This document shows positions 15,677-26,912 of a stretch of DNA of 64,000 nt, piece after piece. Below the pieces are notes generated by a model. That model made no database searches and had not been told where the DNA came from. It saw only the letters and a program-made list of their open reading frames with translations. The translations under genes and the position numbers were made by a program. Each line of letters begins with the position of its first letter. Positions within the stretch are counted from its first letter, which is position 1. Where the stretch lies: assembly GCA_021613335.1 (NCBI GenBank), contig JAJTWR010000021.1:1982501-2046500 (forward strand), read 5' to 3'. This stretch comes from Whitmania pigra. Its lineage: Eukaryota > Annelida > Clitellata > Hirudinida > Haemopidae.

Positions 15677-18600
15677 CTTATTCAGACTCTCATAGATTTC
15701 AGGTGACAGGCTTTTCTCAAGGGCCTGCATTAGCTGTTCTGGTTCCAAACAGATTTTCATCAAATTCGAGATATGTTCGGCTCCAGTGACAAAATCACCT
15801 TTAACAGCAGCAGAAATCAAATATCAGTTTTATTAAAGTAAACATAAAAGACTTATAAACAATCATTCTGAAGCAGCTAAACAATGTAGATTAAAAACCA
15901 ATGCATTAGATTTCTGAAATGAATTGCTGTGCTGAAACATTTGCTTGAAAAACGTTTTTTGAGAAATTCAGACAGTCACAAATAATGATACCAATAACCA
16001 TCCATACCATCCTGTTGGTCAGCAACAGAAGATTGTCAATTACAGAACTTTGCCAAATAAATACTATTTTAAAACAATTATAAGTTTCTTGAATATATGC
16101 AAGTTTGTGTTAAAGTAATGACTTAAGCAATGAATTGGATTCCACACATATCTGGTGATTCTTTTTATTAATTGCACATTTAGGCTATCATTTGTTAAAT
16201 GGTATTTTCATACCTATTACAACTCTTTTGCATAAAATATATATAACTAAACAAAAATCACATTATCCACAGCACAGCTGTTATTATGCTGTTAATGATG
16301 TTGCAATTAATTATGCTGTTAGTGATGTTGCTATTAATTATGCTGTCAATGATGTTGCTATTAATTATGCTGTTAGTGATGTTGCTATTAATTATGCTGT
16401 TAGTGATGTTGCTATTACCATATTTAATTATATCATTACAAGACCATTAATCACCTTTTTTCAGATACAGTTTTCCTATTAGAAGCCTACGCTTTGAGAT
16501 TGCTTGACAAGACTCTTGTTCTTTACCAATCTTTCTGAGAAAAGTTGATTTCTGGAAAAAATGTCCTTTATAACACAGCATTGATTTCTTTTTATGTAGA
16601 ATTTTCCCCACAAAAAAAAACAAATTACAGTTATTGAACCATCCGATGATGCCACTGATTTTTTAAGAAGATCATAGACATGGCAAGGCAGGAAGGCCTC
16701 TAAGCCTTCCATTTCCGCCTCTGGATGAGAAGATAGTGCCACCATATGGGAGAGATGTTCAACTGCATTGGCAACATCACCTATAACAGCAACACAAATC
16801 AAGAATAATTACTTCCTCACCAGAGTAATTAATCTTTGGAATAAGCTTGATGACGAAGCAATATATTCTATCTAAAATAAGACTATCCAAATTTGGATAA
16901 TGATTTAAAAAAGTGGTTTTCACATTAGTTTTCTTAAACCACCATAAATAAATGTTTTGTTGAAAATTAGAAATTCATGTGAAACTGAGGCACTCAGTGA
17001 ACAAATAATGATTAAACATAAAATTATCATAACTTCATTCAGCATCACGATGACAGATCCTCAACAAAACAAAACTTGTGACCGATCAAACATTCCTCAC
17101 AAAGAATAGCCTATCCCCACATCCCAGCAACCATAGTAAGATCTTTACTTATAATATTACACGACTTTAAGTTACATCACCTGCTGCCAAAAATATTTCT
17201 CCTATTTCAAGCAGTTCTGATTTGAAATTTTGAGTTGATCCTGGATTTCTAAGAACTGTTTTCTGGAAAAAAATGAAATTGTTTTTTATAACTTTCATAG
17301 TATTTTCCCCAACAAGATATGCTAAAATTACATCTAAATGAGGTTTTTCAACAAATAAAGATTTGAGTTCTTCAGCTACCCTCATCTCTGTTGACAAAAA
17401 GTTAAATGTTAGGGCTACAAATTCAATCAAATAACGAAGATTTATTTAACTGATTAATCAGTATGTTTCAATAAGATTGTCATTGTTATTTAGTTACAAC
17501 ATGAACAATAATGTTGAGTGAGGAAAATAATGTAGCAGTTAAGCATCTCTGCAGAAAGTTGAGCAAGCAATTTAAGCTAAAGTTTTCTAAACTAACGAAT
17601 TTGCAACGTGTTACCAGATCAGCTATTACTTATTAAAACTAGTCCAGAAAATCTCTAATATCAAGGTCATAATAGACTTGTTCAAAGCAGATATGAAAAT
17701 TACAAGCCTAAATCATTAAAGAAACCCCTATGATAAACAACCAAATTGCCTTGTTAAGATTACTTCAAGGCGGTAACTTTATGCAATCGTAATATTAAAC
17801 ATAGACAATATTCGCATAGACATTAGTTTCCTTAAACCGCCATAAATACATGTTTTGTTTGAAAATTAGAAAATCATGTGAAATTGAGGCAGTCAGTGAA
17901 CAAATAATGATTCAATCATAAAATTATCATAACTTCATTCAGCATCACAATGATAGATCCTCAACAAAACTTGTGACCAATCAAACATTCCTCACAAAGA
18001 AAATAGCCTATTCCCACATCCCAGCATCCATAATAAGATCTTTACTTATAATAATACACGACTTTAAATTCGATCACCTGGTGCCGCCAATATTTCTGCT
18101 AATTCAATCAGTTCTGATACGATATCTTGAGGTACTCCTAGACTCATAAGCTGGAAAAAAATGAAATTGTTTTTCATAACTTTCATAGTATTTTCCCCAA
18201 CAAGATATGCTAAAATTACATCTAAATGAAGTTTTTCATCAATTGAAGGTTTGATTTCTTTAGCTTCCCTCATCGCTGTTGACAAAAAGTTAGATTTTAG
18301 GGCTACAAATTCAATCAAATAACGAAGATTTATTTAACTGATTAATCAGTATGTTTCAATAAGATTGTCATTGTTATTTAGTTACAACATGAACAATATT
18401 GCTGAGTGAGGAAAATAATGTAGCAGTTAAGCATCTCTGCAGAAAGTTGAGCAAGAAATTTAAGCTAAAGTTTTCTAAACTAACGAATTTGCAACGTGTT
18501 ACCAGATCAGCTATTACTTATTAAAACTAGTCCAGAAAATCTCTAATATAAAGGTCATAATAGACTTGTTCAAAGCAGATACGAAAATTACAAGCCTAAA

Positions 18601-18798
18601 TCATTAAAGAAACCTCTATGATAAACAACCAAATTGCCTTGTTAAGATTACTTCAAGGCGGTAACTTTATGCAACAGTAATATTAAAACAGCAGATGACG
18701 AACTTACTTTCATGAGGATTTTGCTTGAAAAGAGAGTTGCTTTTTCTCTTGCAATAAGCATATACACAACAGCCTACTATCAACACTCCAGCACTGGA
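15677..18798 (-). CDS. TOMM20: TOM20-like mitochondrial import receptor with repeated exon modules
   Basis: TOM20 sits in the outer mitochondrial membrane and binds presequences with a TPR-like groove. Exons on the minus strand: 18708-18798 (membrane anchor AGVLIVGCCVYAYCKRKSN, like the TOM20 N-terminal anchor and its basic flank); 18181-18275 and 17293-17387 (diverged TPR-like exons, both with HLDVILAYLVGEN); 18078-18150 and 17181-17262 (helix exons, SELIELAEILAAPG and SELLEIGEIFLAAG, matching the EEIQLGEELLAQG helix of TOM20); 16629-16780 (GDVANAVEHLSHM) and 15677-15798 (GDFVTGAEHISNLMK...LSPEIYESLNK), both matching the TOM20 TPR stretch. Phases are regular: helix exons run 0 to 1 and TPR exons 1 to 0, so modules can be joined in several ways. 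The first exon shows no in-frame ATG, so an upstream start exon is missing. It may be a gene with alternative exons, a multi-module paralogue or partly decayed; the donors after the TPR-like exons (GTTAT) are weak. Confidence 0.65.
16284..16418. repeat. 27-bp minisatellite, 5 units
   Basis: Five tandem 27-bp units (TTATGCTGTTAGTGATGTTG plus seven bases, with few substitutions) lie in the intron between the last two TPR exons of the TOM20-like gene. The plus strand is open across all units because 27 is a multiple of three. Confidence 0.85.
16925..18680. repeat. About 0.9-kb tandem duplication carrying a TOM20 exon pair
   Basis: The block from about 16925 to 17790 is repeated from about 17825 to 18680 in the same orientation, with an offset near 890-900 bp and high identity apart from small indels. 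Each unit carries one TPR-like exon and one helix exon of the TOM20-like gene. The least conserved part is the start of the helix exon. Confidence 0.85.
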
Positions 18799-18859
18799 CT
18801 GGAGTAATCGCAGTTTAATATCTATACAGACATTCCTTAGTAAACAAAGATAAACCACG

Positions 18860-19280
18860 CCCCCCTATTATAATAATAAATTATGTATATGTTGAAATAA
18901 AACAAAACGTTGTTTAATTATTAAAAAATTAGTGAAAATTTATAATATATATAATTTATAATATATAATACTGCAATGTATTTAGAATATCTGTGTCACT
19001 TAAGATAGTTACACATAATGAATGTCGCTTTTGTTAAATATTCAAAATGCTATTCCAAAATTAAATTTAATATACTTTTAACCGTACATATATAAATATT
19101 TTAATTTGACAAAATTGTTTTAAATTATAAATATATTTTATATGCTCCCAATATCAATATGTACTCGGAGAGCTATAAAGGGATTTTTAACCGGGCTAAT
19201 TAATGAACATTAACAAAAGACAAATAACACACAAAAACAGGTTATTTAAACTACACATATAAATGACGCAAGTGTTGAAA
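18860..19280. other. AT-rich intergenic
   Basis: Very AT-rich sequence with TATATAAT-type runs near 18940-18970. No gene seen. Confidence 0.4.
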
Positions 19281-20868
19281 TAATATTGAGCGTCTATAGC
19301 CCATCAATATCCATATTGAGAGCTAAAAATAGATTCTGAATATCAAGACTCTTTAAGCCATACAGATAATGAGGCTAGTGTAATATTAATATTATAATGA
19401 GCGGTCCCTTTCCATAGCCCACCAATATCCATATTGAGAGCTAAAAATAGATTCTGAATATCAAGACTCTTTAAGCCATATAGATAATGAGGCTAGCTTG
19501 TCAAGCGTTGAACCAATATTATAATGAGTGCCTCTTTCCTATAGCCCACCAATATCCATATGGCGAGCTAGAAATAGATTCTGAATATCAAGACTCTTTA
19601 CGCTATACAAATAATGAGGCTAGTGTAATATTAATATTATAATGAGCGTCCCTTTTCCCTAGCCCACCAATATCTATATTGAGAGCTAAAAATAGAATCT
19701 GAATATCAAGACTCTTTAAGCCATATAGATAATGAGGCTAGCTTGTCAAGCGTTGAACCAATATTATAATGAGTGCCTCTTTCCTATAGCCCACCAATAT
19801 CCATATGGCGAGCTAAAAATAGATTCTGAATATCAAGACTCTTTACGCTATACAAATAATGAGGCTAGTGTAATATTAATATTATAATGAGCGTCCCTTT
19901 TCCCTAGCCCACCAATATCTATATTGAGAGCTAAAAATAGATTCTGAATATCAAGACTCTTTAAGCCATATAGATAATGAGGCTAGCTTGTCAAGCGTTG
20001 AACCAATATTATAATGAGTGCCTCTTTCCTATAGCCCACCAATATCCATATGGCGAGCTAAAAATAGATTCTGAATATCTAGACTCTTTACGCTATACAA
20101 ATAATGAGGCTAGTGTAATATTAATATTATAATGAGCGTCCCTTTTCCCTAGCCCACCAATATCTATATTGAGAGCTAAAAATAGATTCTGAATATCAAG
20201 ACTCTTTAAGCCATATAGATAATGAGGCTAGCTTGTCAAGCGTTGAACCAATATTATAATGAGTGCCTCTTTCCTATAGCCCACCAATATCCATATGGCG
20301 AGCTAAAAATAGATTCTGAATATCAAGACTCTTTACGCTATACAAATAATGAGGCTAGTGTAATATTAATATTATAATGAGCGTCCCTTTTCCCTAGCCC
20401 ACCAATATCTATATTGAGAGCTAAAAATAGATTCTGAATATCAAGACTCTTTAAGCCATATAGATAATGAGGCTAGCTTGTCAAGCGTTGAACCAATATT
20501 ATAATGAGTGCCTCTTTCCTATAGCCCACCAATATCCATATGGCGAGCTAGAAATAGATTCTGAATATCAAGACTCTTTACGCTATACAAATAATATGGC
20601 TAGTGTAATATTAATATTATAATGAGCGTCCCTTTTCCCTAGCCCACCAATATCTATATTGAGAGCTAAAAATAGATTCTGAATATCAAGACTCTTTAAG
20701 CCATATAGATAATGAGGCTAGCTTGTCAAGCGTTGAACCAATATTATAATGAGTGCCTCTTTCCTATAGCCCACCAATATCCATATTGAGAGCTATAAAT
20801 AGATTCTGAATATCAAGACTCTTTACGCTATACAGATAATGAGGCTAGCTTGAACCAATATTGTAAGT
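19281..20868. repeat. Dimeric satellite array, 245-bp higher-order unit
   Basis: Two related monomers alternate: type A, 127 bp (contains AAGCCATATAGATAATGAGG and GCTTGTCAAGCGTTGAACC), and type B, 118 bp (contains TGGCGAGCT and ACGCTATACAAATAATGAGG). The GGCTAGCTTG landmark recurs at 19491, 19736, 19981, 20226, 20471 and 20716, always exactly 245 bp apart. The array starts and ends with mixed or partial monomers. There are no coding frames. A 1.9-monomer piece in inverted orientation lies at 23422-23655. Confidence 0.95.
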
Positions 20869-20869
20869 C

Positions 20870-23420
20870 TAAGGTTTACTTCTGAAGAAATTTAATTTAT
20901 CTTTCTCACAATACTAATCTATTTGTCATCAGACACTTATTTTTCAAGCATATTTATTCAAGAATATTTACGCTTAACAGCTTTGATTCAAATTCGTTTT
21001 GTTTTTATGCTACAAACTTGACAGCAGGGTTGTGCTGTTACTATACTAATCATTTTGACAGGAATTATATCCCTTGGGATACAACGTATATTTTTTGTTT
21101 CTTGTCCAGAATTGTTAAATAAACGAATTCAAACAACTAAAAACAATACAAAAATCTTCGGTGAATCAACAAAAGACAAATAAAAATTACATTATTGGTT
21201 ACAAATTTTAATGAACTGCAACAATTGGATTCTTGAAACAAAAATAATTGCTTATTCATTGAAGTAAGTTCTTAGGAAATGTTTGGGTTGGCAAAAAATG
21301 CCTTCGTCCGTAAAATAGCGGACGTTTGCGGAGGAAGGCGATGGGAGACAAAATCTGCAATTTTTACGGACGTCTTTTATAGACGCCTCCTGCAATATAC
21401 CGATGATAACTTTCCACGTATATATAAAATCCTTTGTATAAAGTTATAAGCAGACATTGTTTTTATAAGCTCTTAGTTATGCAATAGACTTTCATCAAAT
21501 AAATAAATATGAGCGCTGCATGCTGATTGGCTCTCGCTACAACTGCTCCGACAACTTGTTATTTGGTTACTCTAACATGGCTCTTTGTAAGTGGTTTTTT
21601 ATATGAAACCATTTAAAATGTCTAATGACGTCATTTTGGAGATGACTAGGACCAGGGACGTTGTCCCCCGACTTTAGACTAGATGGAAAAAACATTATCT
21701 TGTCATGATTTATGAGGGTTTGGCCTCGTGACTTTTGGCTAGAAGCAAATAAAGGTCTCCTCAGATTGTGCGAGGGTTTGTCCGCTAAAAAAGCTGAAAT
21801 GACTAGGATGTGTTGTTGCAAATTCCAATAGTAATGAAAATAACAGTAATAATGAGTAACATCATCCACAAGTATGGATGTGTTCATTTCTTTCTGATTT
21901 GATCTGTCATTCATCAACTAGTCATTTAATTGCTTTGACCATACCTCCTTTAATGAATAGGTTGTTCAAGGCTGATATTTTTTTTGTCGGTTGAATAATA
22001 CTAGTTATTATTTACATCGTTTTAATAATTTTTTGTTTTGTAGTTAATAATAATAAATTGCATCAACTAACGATTTTGAGTTTAGGCTACGATTCCTTTT
22101 TAATTATGCGGAACGAATAAACGCATTTCAAAGAAATCTTGGAAAAAGTAGGTTTGCTGTCACGGAAAGCTTTTCTTGTTTTAAAGTCTTTTATGTTAAA
22201 AATAATGTATACAATAAACTATATAAAATGTTGAAATTTAGCTTTTAACCAATAATAACCCAGTTATTTCGGTATTTATTAGAATTAATAAAAAAAATAA
22301 TAATTAGTAATTAATAATTAATGTTTTATTAGATTCTATTATTCTACGTTATGTTTTAAAAATTTTATTATTTTTATTATACACCAGATTATGAAAAATG
22401 TCACTAGGATTTACATTACCCACTAGTAGATTTGGAATCTCAGGTCGTGCATGTTTCTCGATTGACTACTTTATGGTGAATATCTCTCAAACTAATTTGA
22501 ATTGGAAGGTCAAACTTCAGATTATGGAAGAAAACTTCATTTTCTAACATGCTTAAAAGAATGGGTTCTCTAAAATTGGTTGAAGTCGAGATTTTAGGCA
22601 CTTGTATGTTCTGCAGAACATTTATTATATCTTTCTTAATATAACGTTCAAACGTTTTTTTCTATGATTATAATGTTAGTTAGATTGTAATTACCTATAC
22701 TTTTATAAAGTGATTCTTAAACGAAAATGAATGTTTGTTTTAAACACGTTTTTATTAATATCTTGCTAAATATATGTAGTTAGAAATTCAACTTCAGACA
22801 TGTTTGTCTCCAAGTCATGGGTGATATTTAATTTTAGTACTTGTACTTTAGAATGTATTATTGAAAGGATTTGAATGCAATTTTACCCTAATATATTCAT
22901 TTCAATATTGTTCACTTTTAAACACACTATACTTTCTATCGCCTATTGATTAGATAAGCTCAACGTAATCGATCTGACAAGAAAGATTTAAAGATATAGA
23001 TTTAATTCTTAGCACGGAATATATGCATTAAAAAATAAAACCTTGGTCTAATCGTAAGTAGACCTTAGGACAAGGGGTCATTCAAAGAAGCTCGCAAGTG
23101 GGGGCTTTAAAAGCTTACTAAGAATACTGAGAGGGGAGGGAAATTGCTTTTTGCGAAATAAAAACGAAATAATTTATATTTTTAGTGATTTTATTTTTAT
23201 TTCTTAAATATAATTTTATTGATAATTTTGGGACCGTCCATAAAATATGTCACGCTCGAGGGGGAGGGGGTAAACCTATATGTAACGTGACACAAATTAA
23301 AAATTAAAGTTAAGGTTTTTTGCGGACATCTTTTGTTGACGACCCCCAATGAAAAAAGCGTCCTCAAATTCAAATTTTGTGTTTCCCTGCGCCCCAATAG
23401 AGATCTGCCGTCATAACTCT
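20870..23420. other. Spacer between the inverted satellite segments
   Basis: AT-rich DNA without a recognisable gene. Near 21300-21390 there is a GTCCGTAAAATAGCGGACG imperfect palindrome. A block around 23225-23390 (GGGACCGTCCATAAAATATG, then a G-rich run) resembles a common invertebrate short interspersed element, but I cannot define its ends. An open frame at 21567-21917 (-) has no recognisable similarity. Confidence 0.4.
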
Positions 23421-23421
23421 G

Positions 23422-23655
23422 CTCATTGTAATATTAATTCAACATTAGCCACATTATCTGTATAGCGTAAAGAGTCTTGATATTCAAAATCTATTTATAG
23501 CTCTCAATATGGATATTGGTGAGCTATAGGAAAGAGGTACTCATTATAATATTGGTTCATAGCTTGTCAAACTAGCCTCATTATCTATATGGCTTAAAGA
23601 GTCTTGATATTCAGAATCTATTTTTAGCTCTCAATATGGATATTGGTGGGCTATA
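23422..23655 (-). repeat. Inverted fragment of the 245-bp satellite
   Basis: About 1.9 monomers of the 19281-20868 satellite in reverse orientation (for example GAGTCTTGATATTCAGAATC and CTCAATATGGATATTGGTGG). The two arrays thus form a long inverted repeat enclosing 2.55 kb. Confidence 0.9.
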
Positions 23656-23686
23656 TGTGGTTTGAAGATTTATCGTCTAAAATATG

Positions 23687-24262
23687 GTAAAACCGTTCGA
23701 GACGGACGCACACATTTTAATGAGATGCTAAGAAAAAATAAAGCTCCACCCCTAAACAAATTAATCTCCGCCTAAAATGAGTAAAAGTGAATCTTTTATC
23801 CGCAATATATATTAAGTCATTTACATAGAAGTCTCTAATAAAGTTTTATTATAATTTTGGAAATACTTGACGTCTGACATTAGCAATCGAGTGTTTAAAG
23901 TTTACGCTTTGCCTAACCCTAACACTACCCTAACCCCTAACCCTACCCTATCCCCTAATCCTAACCCTACCCTAACCCCTAACCCTACCATATCCCCTAA
24001 TCTTAACCCTACCCTAACCCCTAACCATACCATATCCCCTAACCCTACCCTATCCCCTAATCCTAACCATAACCCTACCCTAACACTTGAGCGGATCTAT
24101 TCGGAGCCTAAATATGCGGACCGATTTTTCCTAAAAAGAGATATACCTAAAAATATAACGGATCAAAGATTTACTTTTACTCATTTTAGGCGGAGTTTAA
24201 TTTGTTTAGGGGTGGAGCTGTAAAACCGTTCGAGACGGACGCACACATTTTAATGAGATGCT
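23687..24262. mobile_element. TIR element filled with telomere-like repeats, with 43-bp direct repeats
   Basis: Terminal inverted repeats of about 59 bp start AGCTCCACCCCTAAACAAAT: left 23742-23800, right 24161-24219, with about three mismatches. A perfect 43-bp direct repeat (starts GTAAAACCGTTCGAGACGGA) lies at 23687-23729 and 24220-24262. A further AAGCTCCACC follows the right copy at about 24274. The interior has no transposase, so it looks like a non-autonomous DNA transposon or a nested pair of copies. A related GGACGCACACATTTTAA stretch occurs on the minus strand at 14968-14996. Confidence 0.75.
23911..24092 (+). repeat. Interstitial telomere-like (CCCTAA) array with variant units
   Basis: About 180 bp of CCCTAACC(C)CTAACCCTACC-type units, with CCCTAA, CCCCTAA and CCCTACCCTA/TCC variants in a longer pattern of about 30 bp. 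It matches the metazoan TTAGGG telomere repeat in variant form and sits inside the TIR element. Confidence 0.9.
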
Positions 24263-24267
24263 CTACT

Positions 24268-25389
24268 TTAATAAAGCTCCACCAACTGCCAAAGTAATTT
24301 CGGTTTCCAGCTCTGAGTCACCAGTCGCATCAGTGAAGGGAGTCCTGGATAAAGTATCTGGTATGTGCAGTTTTTTCCTGGAACATACTTTACAATCAGA
24401 TTGTAACGCAACATCTTCAACAACAACCTCTGAAGACGTAGAGATGTGTCATGAATGGATTTCTTGAGGATCGACTCGAGTGGTCTGTGATCACTGTGGA
24501 CAGTCACAACTTGTCCGTAGATGTAGCTGTCAAACTTGTTGCATGCAAAAACAATGGCCAAAAGTTCCTTTTCAATCTGAGCATAATTTTTCTTGCAGTC
24601 CATGAGTGATTGACTGCTATAAGCAACTGGACTATCTCTCTGAAGGAGACAAGCACCTAGACCATAACTTGAAGAATCTGCCTGAAAAACAATTTCTTGC
24701 TTGAGATTAAAAAATTTTAATGCAAGCAAGTTTGCAACAACATCCTTAATCTTGTCCAAAGCAGCCGTGTGGGTTGATGACTATTGAAAAAGGGAGTTTT
24801 TCTTCAACAACCATCTCAGTGGCTCTGTATATTCTGCCAATTTCGGGAGAAATTTCATGATATGGGCGAGCATGCCCATTAATCGTCTGAGATCAGCCAA
24901 TGATGCAGGTGGAGGCATGTCGGTGATTGCTTTTCTGGATCTGCTTTCACTCCTTGCTGCGAGATGACGTGACCCATGTATCGAACAGAGCTGTCGCGGT
25001 ACTGTATTTTGTCGATATTGAACAAACAACGTTGTCCATTGTTCTTGGAAATACCTCCCTAGTATCCTATCATGTTCATCTGCATTCTCAGAGGCCACAA
25101 TCATGTCAGCAAACATGATGTGAACATTCTTAATGTCATCAAACATTGCTGTGTTGATCCTATGGAAATGGTGTGTTAAAAGTGCATAAAAATGAGCTTG
25201 CCTTATCCAGTGGAACAGTGGACCCATGTCTATGACTGTGAAAATGCTCTTTCCATGAAAATTATGGATGATATCATCAAGTGATGGAATGTGGAAGTGT
25301 TCCCTTAAAATTGCTCGGTTCAAATCTCGAAGATCGAGGCAGAGTCTTAAGGAGCCATTTATTACACGTAATTCGTTACTGCACAACAC
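24268..25389 (-). pseudogene. Ty3/Gypsy-type RT and RNase H remnant
   Basis: The minus-strand frame 24781-25389 carries an RT-like core (LCLDLRDLNRAI, then HFHIPSLDDII), and the position of the catalytic YxDD reads FADM, so the polymerase is dead. It continues to a connection with LADLRRLMGMLAHIMKFLPK. The frame 24268-24759 carries the RNase H domain (FQADSSSYGLGACLLQ, YAQIEKELLAIVFACNKF, HSDHRPLESI). A frame break at about 24760-24780 separates them. This fits a metazoan Gypsy pol of the K02A2.6-like kind. Gag, protease, integrase and LTRs were not found; the left edge abuts the telomere-repeat element. Confidence 0.8.
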
Positions 25390-26655
25390 TGATTTTCATA
25401 TATAAATGTGTTGGCAATATAAAATAAAGCCATGCAAGCCGCGACTAGCCAGATTAAAATTCTTTTAAGTCGAGCTGGACTCTTTAAAAATCCTCTTCTC
25501 TAAAGTCTAACTCGATACCAATAAAAATAATTTTTACCTCAATCACATTTTCACCCCATGAACCGTCGTCAATCTAAGACCTTTCTTCAAGATTGGAGCA
25601 GGTTACAAATTTTGATTCGAGTCTAAACTGTGGAAGTGGTTTTCAGTGCACAAAAGAAACAAACCATTCCCAAGCCTACTTATCAGCTTATTAGTCGGTA
25701 CTGTTTGGCAGTTGAAAAAGCACCGATATGATTGATGTGTGTGCGACTTTTGAATGGAAATCGATATTTCTCCGCAAAGTTTTTCTCCTCATTTCCGGGC
25801 TTCTCAAATTTTTAGTGTTTTTTTAAACAAACATTTATTTTGTTATTTTATTAACATAGTAACATGTAATAAAGATGGCCTCAAATGCATTATATTAATC
25901 ACAACGCAGGTTATCTTGAATTGTTTCTCAGTCGATTAAAATCAGGGTCCATTGTAAAGCTCAAGAAAGAAGATGGGAGATCGAAACCCAAACAAAGCAA
26001 ATAAAATAAAAGTAGAAGAGTTTATAAATCACTTTGTAGTTCACTTCCTGATTTGGCCAAAAGTGCTCATTACATGAGTTGTCGCTGCTGGCTGCCAATA
26101 AATCGGTCCTCTAGTTTCCACTAACCTCCTCATCATTTCCTTCTCTGACCTTCATTCTCTCCTGTCTCAAGGAACGACGCACGAACCGAACACTGAAGCG
26201 CTTCCGTCCTCGAAGCGCAGCGATTCGAAGAATGCTGAAGATTTCACTTCACGCCCGCGGATTCACGACGTTTTGCATGGCTTTCAATAAATTTTCGATG
26301 TATTCTTAAGCAAAATGTCCATTAAAACTTTCTCAAACTGACAAATATTGGGTGATGAATGTCATTTCATTTTATGGAGATAGTTGACCAGAAAGATTTA
26401 TTAATAAAGAAAATTAACAAAAGCTGGAAGAACAAGGTATCGATCGTTTTTATTTTGCAATTTTAAATTAATTATGATAATTATATTTAACCGATTTATG
26501 TTTAATATATCATGAGGTCTACTAATGGATTTACACCGCTTTAAAGATTGTTAAGCATTAATTCATTCGAACATCCTGGATTTAAGAAGTTACAGAAATT
26601 GACCATTCCTCTAAACAGCGTTCAAGCAGTTTCCAGGTCTTGCTTCAAATCTTTG
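25390..26655. other. Intergenic, nothing recognised
   Basis: No exon supported. An inverted GAAGCGCTTCC...GAAGCGCAGCG motif lies near 26187-26220 but has no defined context. Confidence 0.35.
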
Positions 26656-26912
26656 AACATGCTCGTTTATTTATTTATTTATTTATTTGATTATAGTCCG
26701 TTGCATAATTGAGATGATTTGGACTTTAGTTAGTGTTAAAAATTAGAAAGAATGAAAAGTATTAAATTAATCAAATGCATTAATTAATTAAGGTAAAATT
26801 GTAAAAGGCTTATAGTAAGCCGCCTCTGTTTTTACAGATCCACCGATAAATGATGTCCACACTTGCTGGATTGCTAAGCATGGATTTCATGTCAGATAGA
26901 CCTGTATACATT

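Noticed and set aside
16192..16482. Plus-strand frame with YAVSDVAIN repeats
   Set aside because: A 27-bp minisatellite keeps the frame open. It lies in an intron and has no splice sites or codon-level signs of selection.
19281..20868. CRISPR-like array
   Set aside because: The repeats are directly adjacent 118/127-bp monomers with no unique spacers, in a eukaryotic genome.
23867..24223. Asn/Pro/Thr repeat protein frame
   Set aside because: It is a translation of the telomere-like repeats inside the inverted-repeat element.
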